From: an uncultured Moraxella sp.
GTDB lineage: Bacteria > Pseudomonadota > Gammaproteobacteria > Pseudomonadales > Moraxellaceae
Assembly (NCBI GenBank): GCA_943908425.1
Contig: CALTTC010000024.1
Coordinates: 1-30,792, forward strand
DNA: 30,792 nt
Reading direction: 5' to 3'
Part shown: one piece after another, positions 1-9,500 of the stretch
Position numbering within the stretch: the first letter of the stretch is position 1
How the letters are laid out: the number at the start of each line of letters is the position of its first letter
The notes under the pieces: generated by a model
Database searches by the model: none
What the model saw: only the letters and a program-made list of their open reading frames with translations
Told to the model about the DNA's origin: nothing
Position numbers and translations under genes: made by a program

Positions 1-55
1 AAAGGCTAAAGGCTAAAGGCTAAAGGCTAAAGGCTAAAGGCTAAAGGCTAAAGGC
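1..55. repeat. Heptanucleotide tandem repeat (AAAGGCT)n at window edge
   Basis: Almost eight perfect copies of the 7-mer AAAGGCT, ending in a partial copy; the array probably continues to the left of the window. Because 7 is not a multiple of 3, every reading frame on both strands meets TAA or TAG within 21 bp, so the array cannot be translated through. It is therefore an intergenic microsatellite. Arrays of this kind can vary in copy number by slippage and tune nearby promoters in other bacteria; that role is not shown here because the left neighbour is missing. Confidence 0.95.
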
Positions 56-466
56 GTTTATCAAAATGTTTAAGACTTGGGTGATACGCTTTTGGCTGGC
101 AATGACCGCGCTGTTTTATCTAAGGTTTGGTTTTGAGTGTGTCATCAAAAAATTTGGGCAAATACTACGATTTTTAGATTATCAATCCAAAATAGCATTC
201 GTATTATCATGACACAACCAATGAACCAAACATTTACCAACCGCCTTAAATGTCAGAATACACATTTTGTCAAAGCAGATTTAAACGTAAGTCCAAGCGT
301 TATTCTAAGTCAATAAAAATACTTTAAATTTGTTATTTGTTAAGCGGAGTGGGGTATTTATTTTTAATTAACAATACCCTATTTTTAAACTTAAAATGCT
401 TTCTTGTCGTGGCTTTATTAGCACTATTGATAATAAACACTAAGGCGTAATCTAGTAATTTTTTAT
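56..466. other. AT-rich intergenic region without a convincing gene
   Basis: No supported gene. There is an inverted repeat GGGTATT (352-358) / AATACCC (373-379) with a 14-base loop, followed on the plus strand by a T-rich stretch, so it could be a weak terminator for something to the left. A 48-codon plus-strand reading frame starting at 66 has one hydrophobic stretch but no ribosome binding site, and I do not call it a gene. Confidence 0.5.
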
Positions 467-501
467 AAAAAAAGCAAAAGCACCCGTTGTCAGTTTTTGC
501 T
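467..501 (-). terminator. Rho-independent terminator of the tol operon
   Basis: Read on the minus strand, AGCAAAA (from 501-495) pairs with TTTTGCT (from 479-473) around a 15-base loop and is followed at once by a run of T (472-467). It lies 26 bases past the stop codon of the last minus-strand gene of the Tol operon. The stem is A/T-rich, so strength is uncertain, but stem, T-run and position agree. Confidence 0.6.
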
Positions 502-527
502 ATTTGTAACTACCTAGAAATAAATGT

Positions 528-716
528 CTAAAACCAATTTTCTAATAAATAAAAATCGCTTGGAATATCACTGGCGCTAGCGATTGGTGGATTGTGCACT
601 GGATTGTCGGGGGTATCAAGATAAATAGGCAAGGGGTGCCCGTTAAGTGGCAGAGTGTGACAGCCTGATAAGCTCAACAAACCTAGTATGACACTTATCC
701 GCCACTTAGCGAGCAT
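528..716 (-). CDS. Small putative lipoprotein at the end of the tol operon
   Basis: A 62-residue reading frame starting with ATG at 716, seven bases after the tolB stop. The N-terminus has Lys/Arg (residues 4-6), a hydrophobic core and a lipobox-like LSGC with Cys19, so the predicted mature lipoprotein has only about 44 residues and is rich in Pro, Asn and Asp. An in-frame GTG at 755 would give 75 residues, but that extension overlaps the tolB 3' end and lacks signal-peptide character, so ATG 716 is preferred. In most gammaproteobacteria this slot holds pal, a lipoprotein of about 170 residues with an OmpA domain; this protein has no OmpA-like region. Whether it is a real Tol-associated lipoprotein or a chance ORF is unproven; there is no strong ribosome binding site, though translational coupling to tolB is possible. 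Confidence 0.5.
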   Translation of the reverse strand: MLAKWRISVILGLLSLSGCHTLPLNGHPLPIYLDTPDNPVHNPPIASASDIPSDFYLLENWF

Positions 717-723
717 TGTCGTC

Positions 724-1998
724 TTAAGGACGATTGGCAGACCACGCCGGCTCACGCACGCGCCCGCTACTGTCTTTGGTGAAGCTGTCGCCAGTTTTTA
801 AATTTTTAAACACAATGCCTTGGGGCGTGGCATAGACGATACGTGTGCTGTTGGGTGAGAAAGTTGCCGATTCGTGGATACTGGTGCTAGCGATAGACTG
901 CACGCCACCGCCAGTGTTCATCACCATAAGGGTATTGCCAGCGACATAGGCGGTTTTTTGACCGTCAGCGCTCATTTTTGGGTTGCTTGCCATACCGCTG
1001 GCAATGCGACTGCTACGTCCTGTTGCCATGTCATAGCGATAAAGCTGGGGCGTGCGTGAGCCCATATCAGCAGTAAAGACAAACGAACGCCCATCAGGGG
1101 CAAAGCTTGGTGAGTTTTCTGCCCCAGGCATTTGGGTCAGTTTGCGTGCTCGCCCTGAAGCGAGGTGTAGCTCATAAATGGCGGGGTCGTTGTTCTCGTG
1201 ACTGCCTGAGAACAGTAGAGTACTGCCGTCAGGGGAGAAGCTTGGACCAAGATTATTGCCTTTAAATGGAGTGACGAGTCGCTTTGCACCTGTTTCGGCG
1301 TCTTGGATATAAATGACGGGTAAGCCGTTGGGTTGCTGTGTGGCATAGGCAAGATTGCGCCCATCTTTGGACCACGTTGGCGAGAAAATAGAGCCTTGCA
1401 TAGTAAATAAACTACGCACATTTTGCCCATCGGCGTCCATGACTTTAAGCGTGGAAGTTTTGTTGCGTGGGTCGCCAGTTTCTTCTACATAAGCAATCCG
1501 CCCGCTAAAATCACCCATTTCTCCAGTAATTAGCTCATAAATTCTATCGCTAATCACGTGTCCTGCGTGGCGTAAGCCGTTGGCGGTATTGTCGGCAAGC
1601 TGGCTTTGGTGTCCGTTAATGACACGTCCTGTCGCCACTTCTATCACATCATAGCCAACCATTGCCTTACCGTTGCCGATGTCTTGCACGCTACCGATCA
1701 CCACATAAGGAAAGCCAGCTTGTTGCCACACAAGGCGGTTGGCACTAAAATCGGCAACACTGCTCAGGGCTTGGGGTAGATTTTGCGTGGTGGTTTTTAA
1801 TTCGGTGTGGTTGAGATTATTGTTAATGACACCACTTACCACTTTATCGCCAGTAAATGGAACAAGGGCGACTTGGTAGGGGTTTGCGGTGCTGGCTTTA
1901 CTAATTTCAAAGGTGCCCAAGTCTTCAGCGACACTTGGCACAGCAATGCTAATACCCAATATCAGGGCAAGTAATGCGGGAGATTTTTGAGTTTTCAT
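724..1998 (-). CDS. tolB: Tol-Pal system beta-propeller protein TolB
   Basis: TolB is the periplasmic component of the Tol-Pal envelope complex; it links Pal to the inner-membrane TolQRA machine and supports outer-membrane constriction during division. The protein (424 residues from ATG 1998) has a cleavable signal peptide ending near PSVAED, an N-terminal alpha/beta domain, and a C-terminal propeller with repeated PD40-type motifs such as SPTWSKDGRN, GPSFSPDGST and SPSFAPDGRS. Length fits the family (about 430). A GTG at 2004 would add two residues, but GGAG sits five bases before ATG 1998, which decides the start. It follows tolA after 75 bases and precedes the small lipoprotein ORF. The identification is firm. 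Confidence 0.97.
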   Translation of the reverse strand: MKTQKSPALLALILGISIAVPSVAEDLGTFEISKASTANPYQVALVPFTGDKVVSGVINNNLNHTELKTTTQNLPQALSSVADFSANRLVWQQAGFPYVVIGSVQDIGNGKAMVGYDVIEVATGRVINGHQSQLADNTANGLRHAGHVISDRIYELITGEMGDFSGRIAYVEETGDPRNKTSTLKVMDADGQNVRSLFTMQGSIFSPTWSKDGRNLAYATQQPNGLPVIYIQDAETGAKRLVTPFKGNNLGPSFSPDGSTLLFSGSHENNDPAIYELHLASGRARKLTQMPGAENSPSFAPDGRSFVFTADMGSRTPQLYRYDMATGRSSRIASGMASNPKMSADGQKTAYVAGNTLMVMNTGGGVQSIASTSIHESATFSPNSTRIVYATPQGIVFKNLKTGDSFTKDSSGRVREPAWSANRP

Positions 1999-2073
1999 AG
2001 CCACTCCAATTGATAAAATAACGCTATTGTACCCTAAAATTGAGCAAAAACAAGTTCTTGGCTGTTAAAGCAT

Positions 2074-2967
2074 TTATTGAATGATAAACTGTGGACTAAA
2101 GCTTCTAAATTCCGTGCCCACAATCGGGGTAATGGGGCTTGCGGCATAAATAGCACTCTCTAGTGTTTTGCGCTGTGCTTCTGTGCCCCCAGAGACGCTA
2201 ACCGACAGCACGTTGCCCCCGGCGTCCACACGAATGCTGGCAGAAAGCCGACCTTTATCACCAATGGGTTGCCAGTAGCGCTTGATATGCGCGGTGACGG
2301 CAGCTTGAATACTGGCTTTATTGCTACCACTACTGGCACCGCTGCTGGAAGTGCTACCTTTATCGCCGCTACTATTGCTACTCGTCTCGCTATTGTTGGT
2401 ACTACCAGCGCTGATACTGACCTTTTTGCCGCCAGAGTCTTTGCTCTCTTGTTCTTGCTTGACAATGGCTTCATCGCGTGCTTGTCTTGCTTTTTCTAAC
2501 TGTGCTTGGTTTTCTTTGATAATTTCGTCTTGGTTGGCATAGGCGGCGCGCGCTTCTTCTAGCTTTGCTTGTTCTTCGGCGTATTGGGCGGCAAGTTCTG
2601 CCTCTAGCTGGGCGACAGCTTGGGCGGCGGCGCGGTCTTGCTCGGCAGCAAAGGCGGCAATTTGGGCTTGGTATTCTGCCTCACGCCTTGCCAAGTCAGC
2701 ATTGTAGGCTTGTAGCTGTAGTGAAGGGGCGCTGGTGGCGTTAGCGCTCGCGGAGTTATCGGCAGCGGCTTGTAATAGCCCGTTAATTTCGGCAAGCTCA
2801 TCAGCGCTCACAAGGCTTGTTTCTATGCCTGTTGGCGTGGCGATGGGCGGCGGTACGCGCACAAATAGCAGTGCCACCACCACTAAGCCGTGCACAAGTA
2901 CGCTCAAGAGTGCAGGCAAGAGCAGATTGTCGTTGCTTGTTTCTATAGAATGAAAAGTCGTGGACAT
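2074..2967 (-). CDS. tolA: Cell envelope integrity protein TolA
   Basis: TolA is an inner-membrane protein that spans the periplasm and transmits TolQR proton-motive force to TolB/Pal. The 297-residue product has a short cytoplasmic N-terminus, one membrane helix (about residues 16-38, LLLPALLSVLVHGLVVVALL), a long Ala/Glu/Gln-rich helical domain (about 85-180), a Ser/Gly/Asn-rich linker (about 183-217), and a C-terminal TonB/TolA-type domain beginning near AAVTAHIKRYWQP and containing LSASIRVDAGGNV. It is shorter than E. coli TolA (about 420) because the helical stalk is shorter. It starts 35 bases after the tolR stop, in the same operon. Confidence 0.93.
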   Translation of the reverse strand: MSTTFHSIETSNDNLLLPALLSVLVHGLVVVALLFVRVPPPIATPTGIETSLVSADELAEINGLLQAAADNSASANATSAPSLQLQAYNADLARREAEYQAQIAAFAAEQDRAAAQAVAQLEAELAAQYAEEQAKLEEARAAYANQDEIIKENQAQLEKARQARDEAIVKQEQESKDSGGKKVSISAGSTNNSETSSNSSGDKGSTSSSGASSGSNKASIQAAVTAHIKRYWQPIGDKGRLSASIRVDAGGNVLSVSVSGGTEAQRKTLESAIYAASPITPIVGTEFRSFSPQFIIQ

Positions 2968-3002
2968 AGGCGCGCTTTAGGGTCAATAGTTAGCACGGCA
3001 AC

Positions 3003-3461
3003 TTATTTGTTGCCTTGAGTGCTGTCGGTTAATAAGCCAACTTTGGTAATGCCGGCACTTTGTAGCCCTGCCATAAGCTGCATAATGTCGCGATACGGAT
3101 TGTTGCTATCGGCATTCACAAAGACTTGTAGGCGACTTTGTCCGCTGGCATCGGTACGTTCTTTTGCCAAGGTCGCAAGACGGGTAAGCAGTTGGCTTTC
3201 ATTCATCGGCTCGTCAATGGCCTCTTGTGAACTTAAAAACAGCTCACCGTTGGCACGCATTGAGACGATGACTGGCAACTCTTTATCTCCTGCCAAATTC
3301 TGTGTTTGCGCCTTGGGTAGGTCAATCTCCACACCGGTGGTTAGCATGGGCGTGGTAACCATAAAAATAATCAGGAGCACGAGCATCACGTCAATGTATG
3401 GCACGACGTTCATTTCGCTGTTTAATGGCTTTTTATGGCGGGCGTAAGGATTGGTTGGCAT
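3003..3461 (-). CDS. tolR: Tol-Pal system protein TolR (ExbD/TolR family)
   Basis: TolR is the ExbD-type stator partner of TolQ. The 152-residue protein has a cytoplasmic N-terminus ending in LNSEMNVVPYIDVML, where the conserved membrane Asp of YIDVMLVLLIIFMV carries protons, a single membrane helix and a periplasmic domain. The open frame extends upstream to 3503 inside tolQ, but ATG 3461 is chosen because it lies seven bases after the tolQ stop, has AGGTA a few bases upstream and begins the conserved sequence. Co-transcribed with tolQ and tolA. Confidence 0.95.
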   Translation of the reverse strand: MPTNPYARHKKPLNSEMNVVPYIDVMLVLLIIFMVTTPMLTTGVEIDLPKAQTQNLAGDKELPVIVSMRANGELFLSSQEAIDEPMNESQLLTRLATLAKERTDASGQSRLQVFVNADSNNPYRDIMQLMAGLQSAGITKVGLLTDSTQGNK

Positions 3462-3468
3462 AGAGTAC

Positions 3469-4140
3469 CTATTTTGCGTTGGTTTGCAGATATTGGCGTT
3501 CAATCGCTCCTGTCAATTCATCACAAAATAACGCCCGGCTTTCATACAAGGCAGATGATTTGGCACTAAAATGATTGTAGGCAAGACTTGCAGGAATGGC
3601 AGCAAAGAGCCCCATTGCCGTAGCAATCAACGCCTCGGCAATCCCGGGGGCAACGGTGGCAAGGCTTACCGCCTCCGCCTCACTAAGTCCAATAAAGGCG
3701 CTCATAATCCCCCACACCGTGCCAAATAATCCGATATACGGCGAGACACTAGCGATACTGGCTAACGTGGCAAGCCCTCTTTCCAAAAAGGCTTGTTGCT
3801 TGCCAATACCGACGCGAAATTTACGCGTTAAGGCGTCCACCACGTCGGTTTTGTGGTGGGCAATGGGGGCTAGGCGGTTATATTCGCTATAGCCAATAAA
3901 AAATAGCTGAGCAAGCCCCGTGCGTTCAGGGTCATCGCTCACCGTCTGAAATAGCCGTGATAAATTCTCACCAGCCCAAAACCACGTCTCAAAATCTTCA
4001 TCATCACGCCGTGCCCCTGATACATTGGCACTTAGGCGAAAAATTAGTAGCCAGCTTAGTAGCGATAATAGCATAAGCAACACCATCACCGCTTTAACCA
4101 CAAGGCTTGCGTCCAAAATTAGGGGTAAAATCTCGTTCAT
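3469..4140 (-). CDS. tolQ: Tol-Pal system protein TolQ (MotA/TolQ/ExbB family)
   Basis: TolQ forms the inner-membrane proton channel with TolR and energises TolA. The 223-residue product has an N-terminal membrane helix (about 12-35), a cytoplasmic loop with the family segment around RKFRVGIGKQQAFLERGLATL, and two C-terminal helices containing SPYIGLFGTVWGIMSAF and IAEALIATAMGLFAAIPASL, where the Thr residues line the channel. Length is typical. It is the first gene of the operon; ybgC, often placed before tolQ in other gammaproteobacteria, is not present in the 437-base upstream gap. The ribosome binding site is weak. Confidence 0.96.
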   Translation of the reverse strand: MNEILPLILDASLVVKAVMVLLMLLSLLSWLLIFRLSANVSGARRDDEDFETWFWAGENLSRLFQTVSDDPERTGLAQLFFIGYSEYNRLAPIAHHKTDVVDALTRKFRVGIGKQQAFLERGLATLASIASVSPYIGLFGTVWGIMSAFIGLSEAEAVSLATVAPGIAEALIATAMGLFAAIPASLAYNHFSAKSSALYESRALFCDELTGAIERQYLQTNAK

Positions 4141-4169
4141 AAACTGGCAAAATTAAATAATAGCCCATT

Positions 4170-4198
4170 ATTATAAAGGGTTTTGGTATAAAAATCAC
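4170..4198 (-). promoter_or_regulatory. Possible promoter for tolQRAB
   Basis: On the minus strand a perfect -10 box TATAAT (4175-4170) lies 29 bases before the tolQ start. At 17 bases spacing the -35 position reads GTGATT, which is a poor match. It is placed where a promoter of the operon is expected, since no minus-strand gene abuts tolQ, but the weak -35 keeps confidence low. Confidence 0.35.
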
Positions 4199-4577
4199 GA
4201 TGTTTTGGTAGATTTTGGGTTGTGGGGTGCTTGCTCTGTGCTATTAAGTATGTATTTTGATGTCGACTGGCTGATTTTGGGTGGTGGGCGGTTGATAAAG
4301 CGGTTCTGGTGCTGTTAAATGGCTTAACTAAATGACTTAACAAAACATAAAAATTTAACAAAGTTGCCAATCAATGGCTATACACGTTACTCCAATCAAT
4401 CGCTTGGTTTTTTAAGTGGCGGTTTTATTCTTAATTACGCTTTTAACTGAATTTGCCTTATTAATTTAAGATAGGTTTAATTTAAGATGTTAATTTAGAT
4501 GTTGAGCCTAGCTTTTTGATTTGAGTTTTGGATTTAATATTTTGATTTAAATTGATTTTTTGATTTAACTTAGCTTT
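4199..4577. other. Intergenic gap with degenerate TTTGATTTAA-type repeats
   Basis: No supported gene between the ABC exporter and tolQ. From about 4437 to 4580 the sequence is built of related short units resembling TTTGATTTAA, TTTAATTTAA and TTTGGATTTAA, spaced roughly 13-16 bases apart and running into the 3' end of the exporter gene. No strong hairpin terminator for the exporter is visible. Confidence 0.6.
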
Positions 4578-5993
4578 TTAATTTAATCTTTCGCTTGAAG
4601 GATTAAAGCGATGGCGAATTTCAATCACCAAGCATTGCGTGGCAAGGGTATCAATGGCGTTGGCAAGTTGGTTGCGATTGGTGCTGTCCAAATTAGCGTC
4701 CCATTCATCAAGGAGCATCACATCAATGGGTGTTCGGCTGTCAATCAACTCGTTTAGGGCGTGAATCAGTTTTTGTCCTGTGGACAGTGCGTGCAGTGGC
4801 TGACAAAATGCCAAGTGGTGCTGAGCAGGCAGATAATACGCTGTGTCGCCAAGCGTTTGTTTGAGTTTTAATAAAAAGCACGATTTGCCTGTGCCGTTGT
4901 CGCCTGTGAGCGTTATAAGCCCCGTTTTGGGCAAGTCGTCAATATTAAAATCAGCAAGCGATTGTCCTGTTTGGGCGATGGTGATGGCGTGTGGGTCAAT
5001 ATACTTATCCAAATAATCAGGCGTTGGGAGCTTATTATCAAACAGTGCCATAAGCCCTGCCAAGCGAGTTTTGACCATTGCAATTTGGCTAAGATAAGTG
5101 ATGAGACCATACGCCATTTGTAGCATTTGAATTTGTCTTGGCAAGGTGGCAATCAATAGTGCCAAATAAGCAGGGCTTGGCGTACTGATAAACAAAAACA
5201 CAATCAGACCAAGCACAGGCAACATCAATGACAACATACCCAAATTGGTAAATAAATGATTCATTGCCACGCTTTTGATGTCGGCTGTTTTGGCAAGGTG
5301 ATGGGTAGCGTGCTGTTTTTTGATAAAGTGCGTGTGATTGTAGCGGTTGCCAAGCACGGTATTGTCCCAACTGTCGCTAAGCGTTGATAATAAAACGATA
5401 CGATGAGTTTGGGCGGTGTGGGCATAACCGCTAAGCGTGCTTTTGCCCAAACGCACCACCAACAACGCCAATACCGACCCAAGCACATAAGCCCAAAGCA
5501 AAGCGGTATCAATCACTATGATCAGCACCAATAAGTTTAGGGCGATATTTAGAACAAGCGAGATAAAATCAAACAAAAAGTCCAAGCTGTCATCAAGACT
5601 TAATTTGCTCTCTTGTGAGACCAAGGCGGTCGCCTTATCTTTTAAGGGGTCATTAAATAGCACCGCCTTGCCATAAAAATGGCTGTCCACTTGGGCGGTG
5701 TAGGCAAATAACGCATCAAATTTGGCACGCTGTAAAAACACGCTGGCAAAGTACGCAGGCACATAAACCACCATCAAAGAAACAACAAAGCCCAACAAAT
5801 ACCACCACGCATTGCTGTGCATAATTTCATTAAGTGCCGTGCCATCAAGCCCTGTGCTGTTTTGGCTACCCAAGTCTGCAACCGTTTGGGCAAGCATTGC
5901 AATAAAATAAGTGGACAAGGCAACCAGTATTTGCTGAATTAGGGCAAATAGGCAGGCGATTTTGAGCGATGGATTAACAATGAGTGCATTCAT
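4578..5993 (-). CDS. ABC transporter, fused permease and ATPase (exporter type), short NBD
   Basis: A 471-residue half-transporter of exporter architecture. Membrane helices occupy about residues 10-35, 62-87, 138-180 and 248-300, followed by a nucleotide-binding domain. Walker A is GDNGTGKS (364-371), the signature is LSTGQ (403-407), Walker B is VMLLDE (425-430), and His461 in the IEIRHR segment fits the H-loop. The family is ABC exporters; substrate unknown. The ATPase domain is odd: only about 30 residues separate Walker A from the signature, much less than the usual 90 or so, so the Q-loop/helical region is largely missing, and the second Ser of LSGGQ is replaced (LSTGQ). It stands alone between the tol operon and hrpA and is preceded by a weak ribosome binding site. 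It could be functional as a divergent exporter or be partly degenerate. Confidence 0.75.
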   Translation of the reverse strand: MNALIVNPSLKIACLFALIQQILVALSTYFIAMLAQTVADLGSQNSTGLDGTALNEIMHSNAWWYLLGFVVSLMVVYVPAYFASVFLQRAKFDALFAYTAQVDSHFYGKAVLFNDPLKDKATALVSQESKLSLDDSLDFLFDFISLVLNIALNLLVLIIVIDTALLWAYVLGSVLALLVVRLGKSTLSGYAHTAQTHRIVLLSTLSDSWDNTVLGNRYNHTHFIKKQHATHHLAKTADIKSVAMNHLFTNLGMLSLMLPVLGLIVFLFISTPSPAYLALLIATLPRQIQMLQMAYGLITYLSQIAMVKTRLAGLMALFDNKLPTPDYLDKYIDPHAITIAQTGQSLADFNIDDLPKTGLITLTGDNGTGKSCFLLKLKQTLGDTAYYLPAQHHLAFCQPLHALSTGQKLIHALNELIDSRTPIDVMLLDEWDANLDSTNRNQLANAIDTLATQCLVIEIRHRFNPSSERLN

Positions 5994-6078
5994 TGCCGTA
6001 TTATAACCGATAATGGCGTGTGATTGGTGTATGATTGGCGGTTTGTTTAGCCCTTGATTTTAATATTTGTTTTAACCC

Positions 6079-6134
6079 TTGGTTTTTAATAGTTGGTTTT
6101 TAATAATTGATTGTTAATAATTGACTGTTAATTT
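6079..6134. repeat. Four degenerate 14-bp tandem units (TTGGTTTTTAATAA type)
   Basis: Four consecutive 14-base units: two nearly identical TTGGTTTTTAATAG/A, then TTGATTGTTAATAA and TTGACTGTTAATTT. Divergence grows from left to right. The array lies in the divergent intergenic region and has no coding potential. Confidence 0.85.
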
Positions 6135-6206
6135 TTATCAATTTGCTGGTAATATTTTATTGTATTTAATATTTTTAAAAGCTTTACCAAATTAAGAATG
6201 CAATTT

Positions 6207-6261
6207 GAGAATATAAGTTTGAGAATACAAGTTGAAAGCATAAGTTAAGAGTATAAAATCG
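6207..6261. repeat. Four degenerate 14-bp tandem units (GAGAATATAAGTTT type)
   Basis: Units GAGAATATAAGTTT, GAGAATACAAGTTG, AAAGCATAAGTTAA and a partial GAGTATAAAATCG follow each other with a 14-base period. The sequence differs from the array at 6079, but the period is the same. Confidence 0.75.
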
Positions 6262-6522
6262 TTAATTTCATTTTGTGGTAACTCTAAAAGCAAAAAAAGC
6301 CAATAAGGCAGTATTCAATAAAAGCGATACGATAATCATTCACGACAACCATTTACGATAATCATTTGCAGTATGCCACAACGGTAATAAAATTTGCATA
6401 GGCGAGTTTTTTTGTTTACGCTTATTAGCACTTGCCACCACTTGGGCTGATAATTTTGGGCTTGTAATTGCCCAAAAATACGTTATCATAGCCACCTTGC
6501 AAAAAAAGATGAAAGTTAAGTG

Positions 6523-9500
6523 ATGACGGATATGACCGATGTAGATTGTGCGTGGGTAGCGTGTGGATTGCCCAGTGATTGGCTAGAGGGTTATGGTAAG
6601 CCAGATAAAGCAGTAATTGTGCAAATACTAAGTGGGGTGCTTGCCAAAGACCGCCATTTTATCCAAACTGCCCTAAATTCAATCCCCGCCAAAAATGCCA
6701 CCAAAAACGCACAGTCTACTACCAAAGATGGTATTAAAGATAATACCAACCGAAGCCATACCGCCACAAAATCGCTAAGCCAAAGCCCTAATGATGCCAA
6801 TGTCAATAATACCAATGCCAGTAATACCAATGCCAAGCCTGCCAAGGTGAACGCCATTAAAGAAGCTGATTTAACTGCCGATAAAAAACAGCAACTCAAA
6901 CAGCGAATTATCCGCTCGCACAAGGCGGTGTTGGCACGCAAAAACAGTCTGCCTGCCAATTTAAAGGACAGCCTAAATAATGATTTGCCCGTTACCGCCC
7001 AAGCAGACAAACTCATTCGTGCCATACAAGACAATCAAGTGATTATCGTGGCAGGCGAGACAGGCTCTGGCAAAACCACGCAGTTGCCAAAGTTAGCATT
7101 GCTTGCAGGGCGTGGCATCACAGGGCAAATTGGGCATACCCAGCCACGGCGATTGGCGGCGATCAGCGTAGCAAATCGCATCGCTTTTGAGCTTGGCGAG
7201 CCACTTGGGCAAACGGTGAGTTTTAAAATCCGCTTTAATGAACAAGGCGATAAGCATTCTTTGATTAAGCTTATGACCGATGGGATTTTATTGGCGGAGC
7301 TGGCTTATGACCGTTATTTGACCAATTATGACACCATCATCATTGATGAAGCCCACGAACGCAGTCTCAACATTGACTTTATTTTGGGTTATCTAAAACA
7401 GCTATTGCCCAAACGCCCTGATTTAAAGGTAATTATCACGTCTGCCACGCTAGATACAGCAAGATTTGCCGACTATTTTGCCAAAAATGGCACGCCTGCC
7501 CCCATCATCACTGTAGAAGGACGTAGCTATCCTGTTGAGATTCGCTATCGTCCACCAACCGAAATGGCGGTACTAAGTGCCGATGACGATGACTTTGATG
7601 AATTAGAAGCGTGCCTGCCCAAAGCGTTGATGTCAGCCATTGATGAATGCGTGTTAGAGAGTAAAAATCACCCCCATCAAGCACGAGACATTTTGATTTT
7701 TGCGGCGACCGAAGCCCAAATTCGTGAGCTTGCCCAAGTGGTGAACGAGTTTGCCCCACCGCACAGCGAAGTGCTGATGCTATTTGCTCGCCAAAGCGGT
7801 GCTGAACAAAACAAAATTTTTGGGAGCAGTAACAAACAGCGAATCATTATCGCCACCAACATTGCCGAAACTGCCTTAACCGTACCAAATATCCGCTATG
7901 TGATTGATTTGGGTTTTGCGCGTATTTCACGCTACAATTACCGCTCTCGTGTACAAAGACTGCCTATTGAAGCGATTAGTCAGGCGGCCGCCAATCAGCG
8001 AGCAGGGCGGTGCGGGCGTGTGGCAGATGGCGTGTGCATTCGCTTATACAGCCAAGAAGATTTTAACGCTCGCCCAGCTTTTACTGAACCTGAAATTTTG
8101 CGAACCAATTTGGCAAGTGTGATTTTGCAAATGGCGTATTTGCGATTGGGTGATGTGGCAAGTTTTGATTTTATTACCCCGCCTGATTTGCGACTGGTGA
8201 ATGATGGCAAAAAACTGCTTTATGAGCTTGGTGCCATCAATGACAAACTCACCAAAACCGCCATCAAAAAACAACGCCACACCCAAACAAATCTGACCGA
8301 CATTGGCAAAAAAATGGCAAAAATGCCTATTGACCCAAGGCTTGCTCGTATGCTTATTGCAGGGGAGCGGTCGGATTGTTTGGCGGATATGCTCATTATC
8401 GTATCGGCACTGGCAGTACAAGACATTCGTGAACGCCCTGTGGATAAGCAAGCCCAAGCCGACCAAAAGCACGCCTTATTTCGTGGTAAGGATTCTGATT
8501 TTTTGTTTTTTATCAATGCCTTTAATGCGTTATTTGCCAAGCACGAATTAAACGATTTTAGCCTATTGTCTGCCAATGCCCGCAAATCCTTTGCCAAAAA
8601 GCATTTTTTGAGTTATCCACGCATTCGTGAGTGGCAAAAAACCCACAGCCAGCTTGTACAGATGATGGCAAATTTTGGGGCGGTGATAGATACCGATGAT
8701 AAGGCAAGCGATACGGCAAGCGTGGAGACGGCAAATTTGGGCGTTAATGATGGTCAAATCAATGCCAGTCAAATCAATGCCAAAAGCCGTGATAAAGACA
8801 ATGGCAATAAGCAAAGCTTTAATATCAACAATGCCAAAAGTGCTAATCTTAAAAATACTAATGCCAAAAATACTAATGCCAAAAACCGTCAAAAATCGTC
8901 CGACAACCCAGCGGTGCAGTATGCCAATTTGCATCGGGCATTATTGACGGCACTGTTGTCTTTTGTTGCCAAAAAAAGTGATGACCGCAATGAATACTTG
9001 ATGGCAAAAAATCAAAAAGGGCGAATTTTTCCTGCCAGTGTTTTACACAAAAAAGGCGTGGACTGGCTGATGGCATTTGAGGTGGTGCAAACATCACAAG
9101 TATTTTTGCGTATCAATGCCAAAATTGAGCCAGAATGGATTATTGCTGAAGCGGGCGATTTATTAAAATACCATTATTTTGAACCGCATTGGTCAAAAAA
9201 GACAGGGCGGGTGCGTGCTTATGCCCAAATTAGCTTATTTGGCTTGGTGATTGTGCCAAAACAGCTGGTTAATTATGAAAAAATTGACCCAGAAGTGGCT
9301 CGCAAAATTTTTATTATGGACGCATTGGTATTGGATAATTTGGGCGTGGCAATGCCATTTTTGGATAATAACCGCCGTCAATTAGCCAAAGCCAATACGC
9401 TTGAAGACAAATTACGTCGCCGTGATTTATTGGCAGATGAAACCAGTTTTTATGCTTTTTATGATGAGCGCCTGCCTTGCCACATCATAAGCCGTAAAGC

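Larger units (their letters stand above)
5994..6522. other. Divergent AT-rich intergenic region between exporter and hrpA
   Basis: A 529-base gap between two divergently transcribed genes with no supported gene. On the minus strand TATAAT occurs about ten bases before the exporter ATG, which could be a -10 box for a very short leader. The gap contains two degenerate 14-bp arrays listed separately, and near 6328-6370 a looser repetition of ACGATAATCATT. Confidence 0.6.

Noticed and set aside
66..212. A 48-codon plus-strand frame beginning beside the heptamer repeat
   Set aside because: It has one hydrophobic stretch but no ribosome binding site or recognisable family, and such frames are common by chance in AT-rich DNA.
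3003..3503. A longer tolR starting at 3503
   Set aside because: The extra 14 residues lie inside tolQ, and ATG 3461 with a ribosome binding site begins the conserved sequence.
4137..4370. A 77-codon minus-strand frame before tolQ, considered as ybgC
   Set aside because: It has no hotdog-fold thioesterase motif and Asn/Leu/His-rich low-quality composition, so it is not ybgC.
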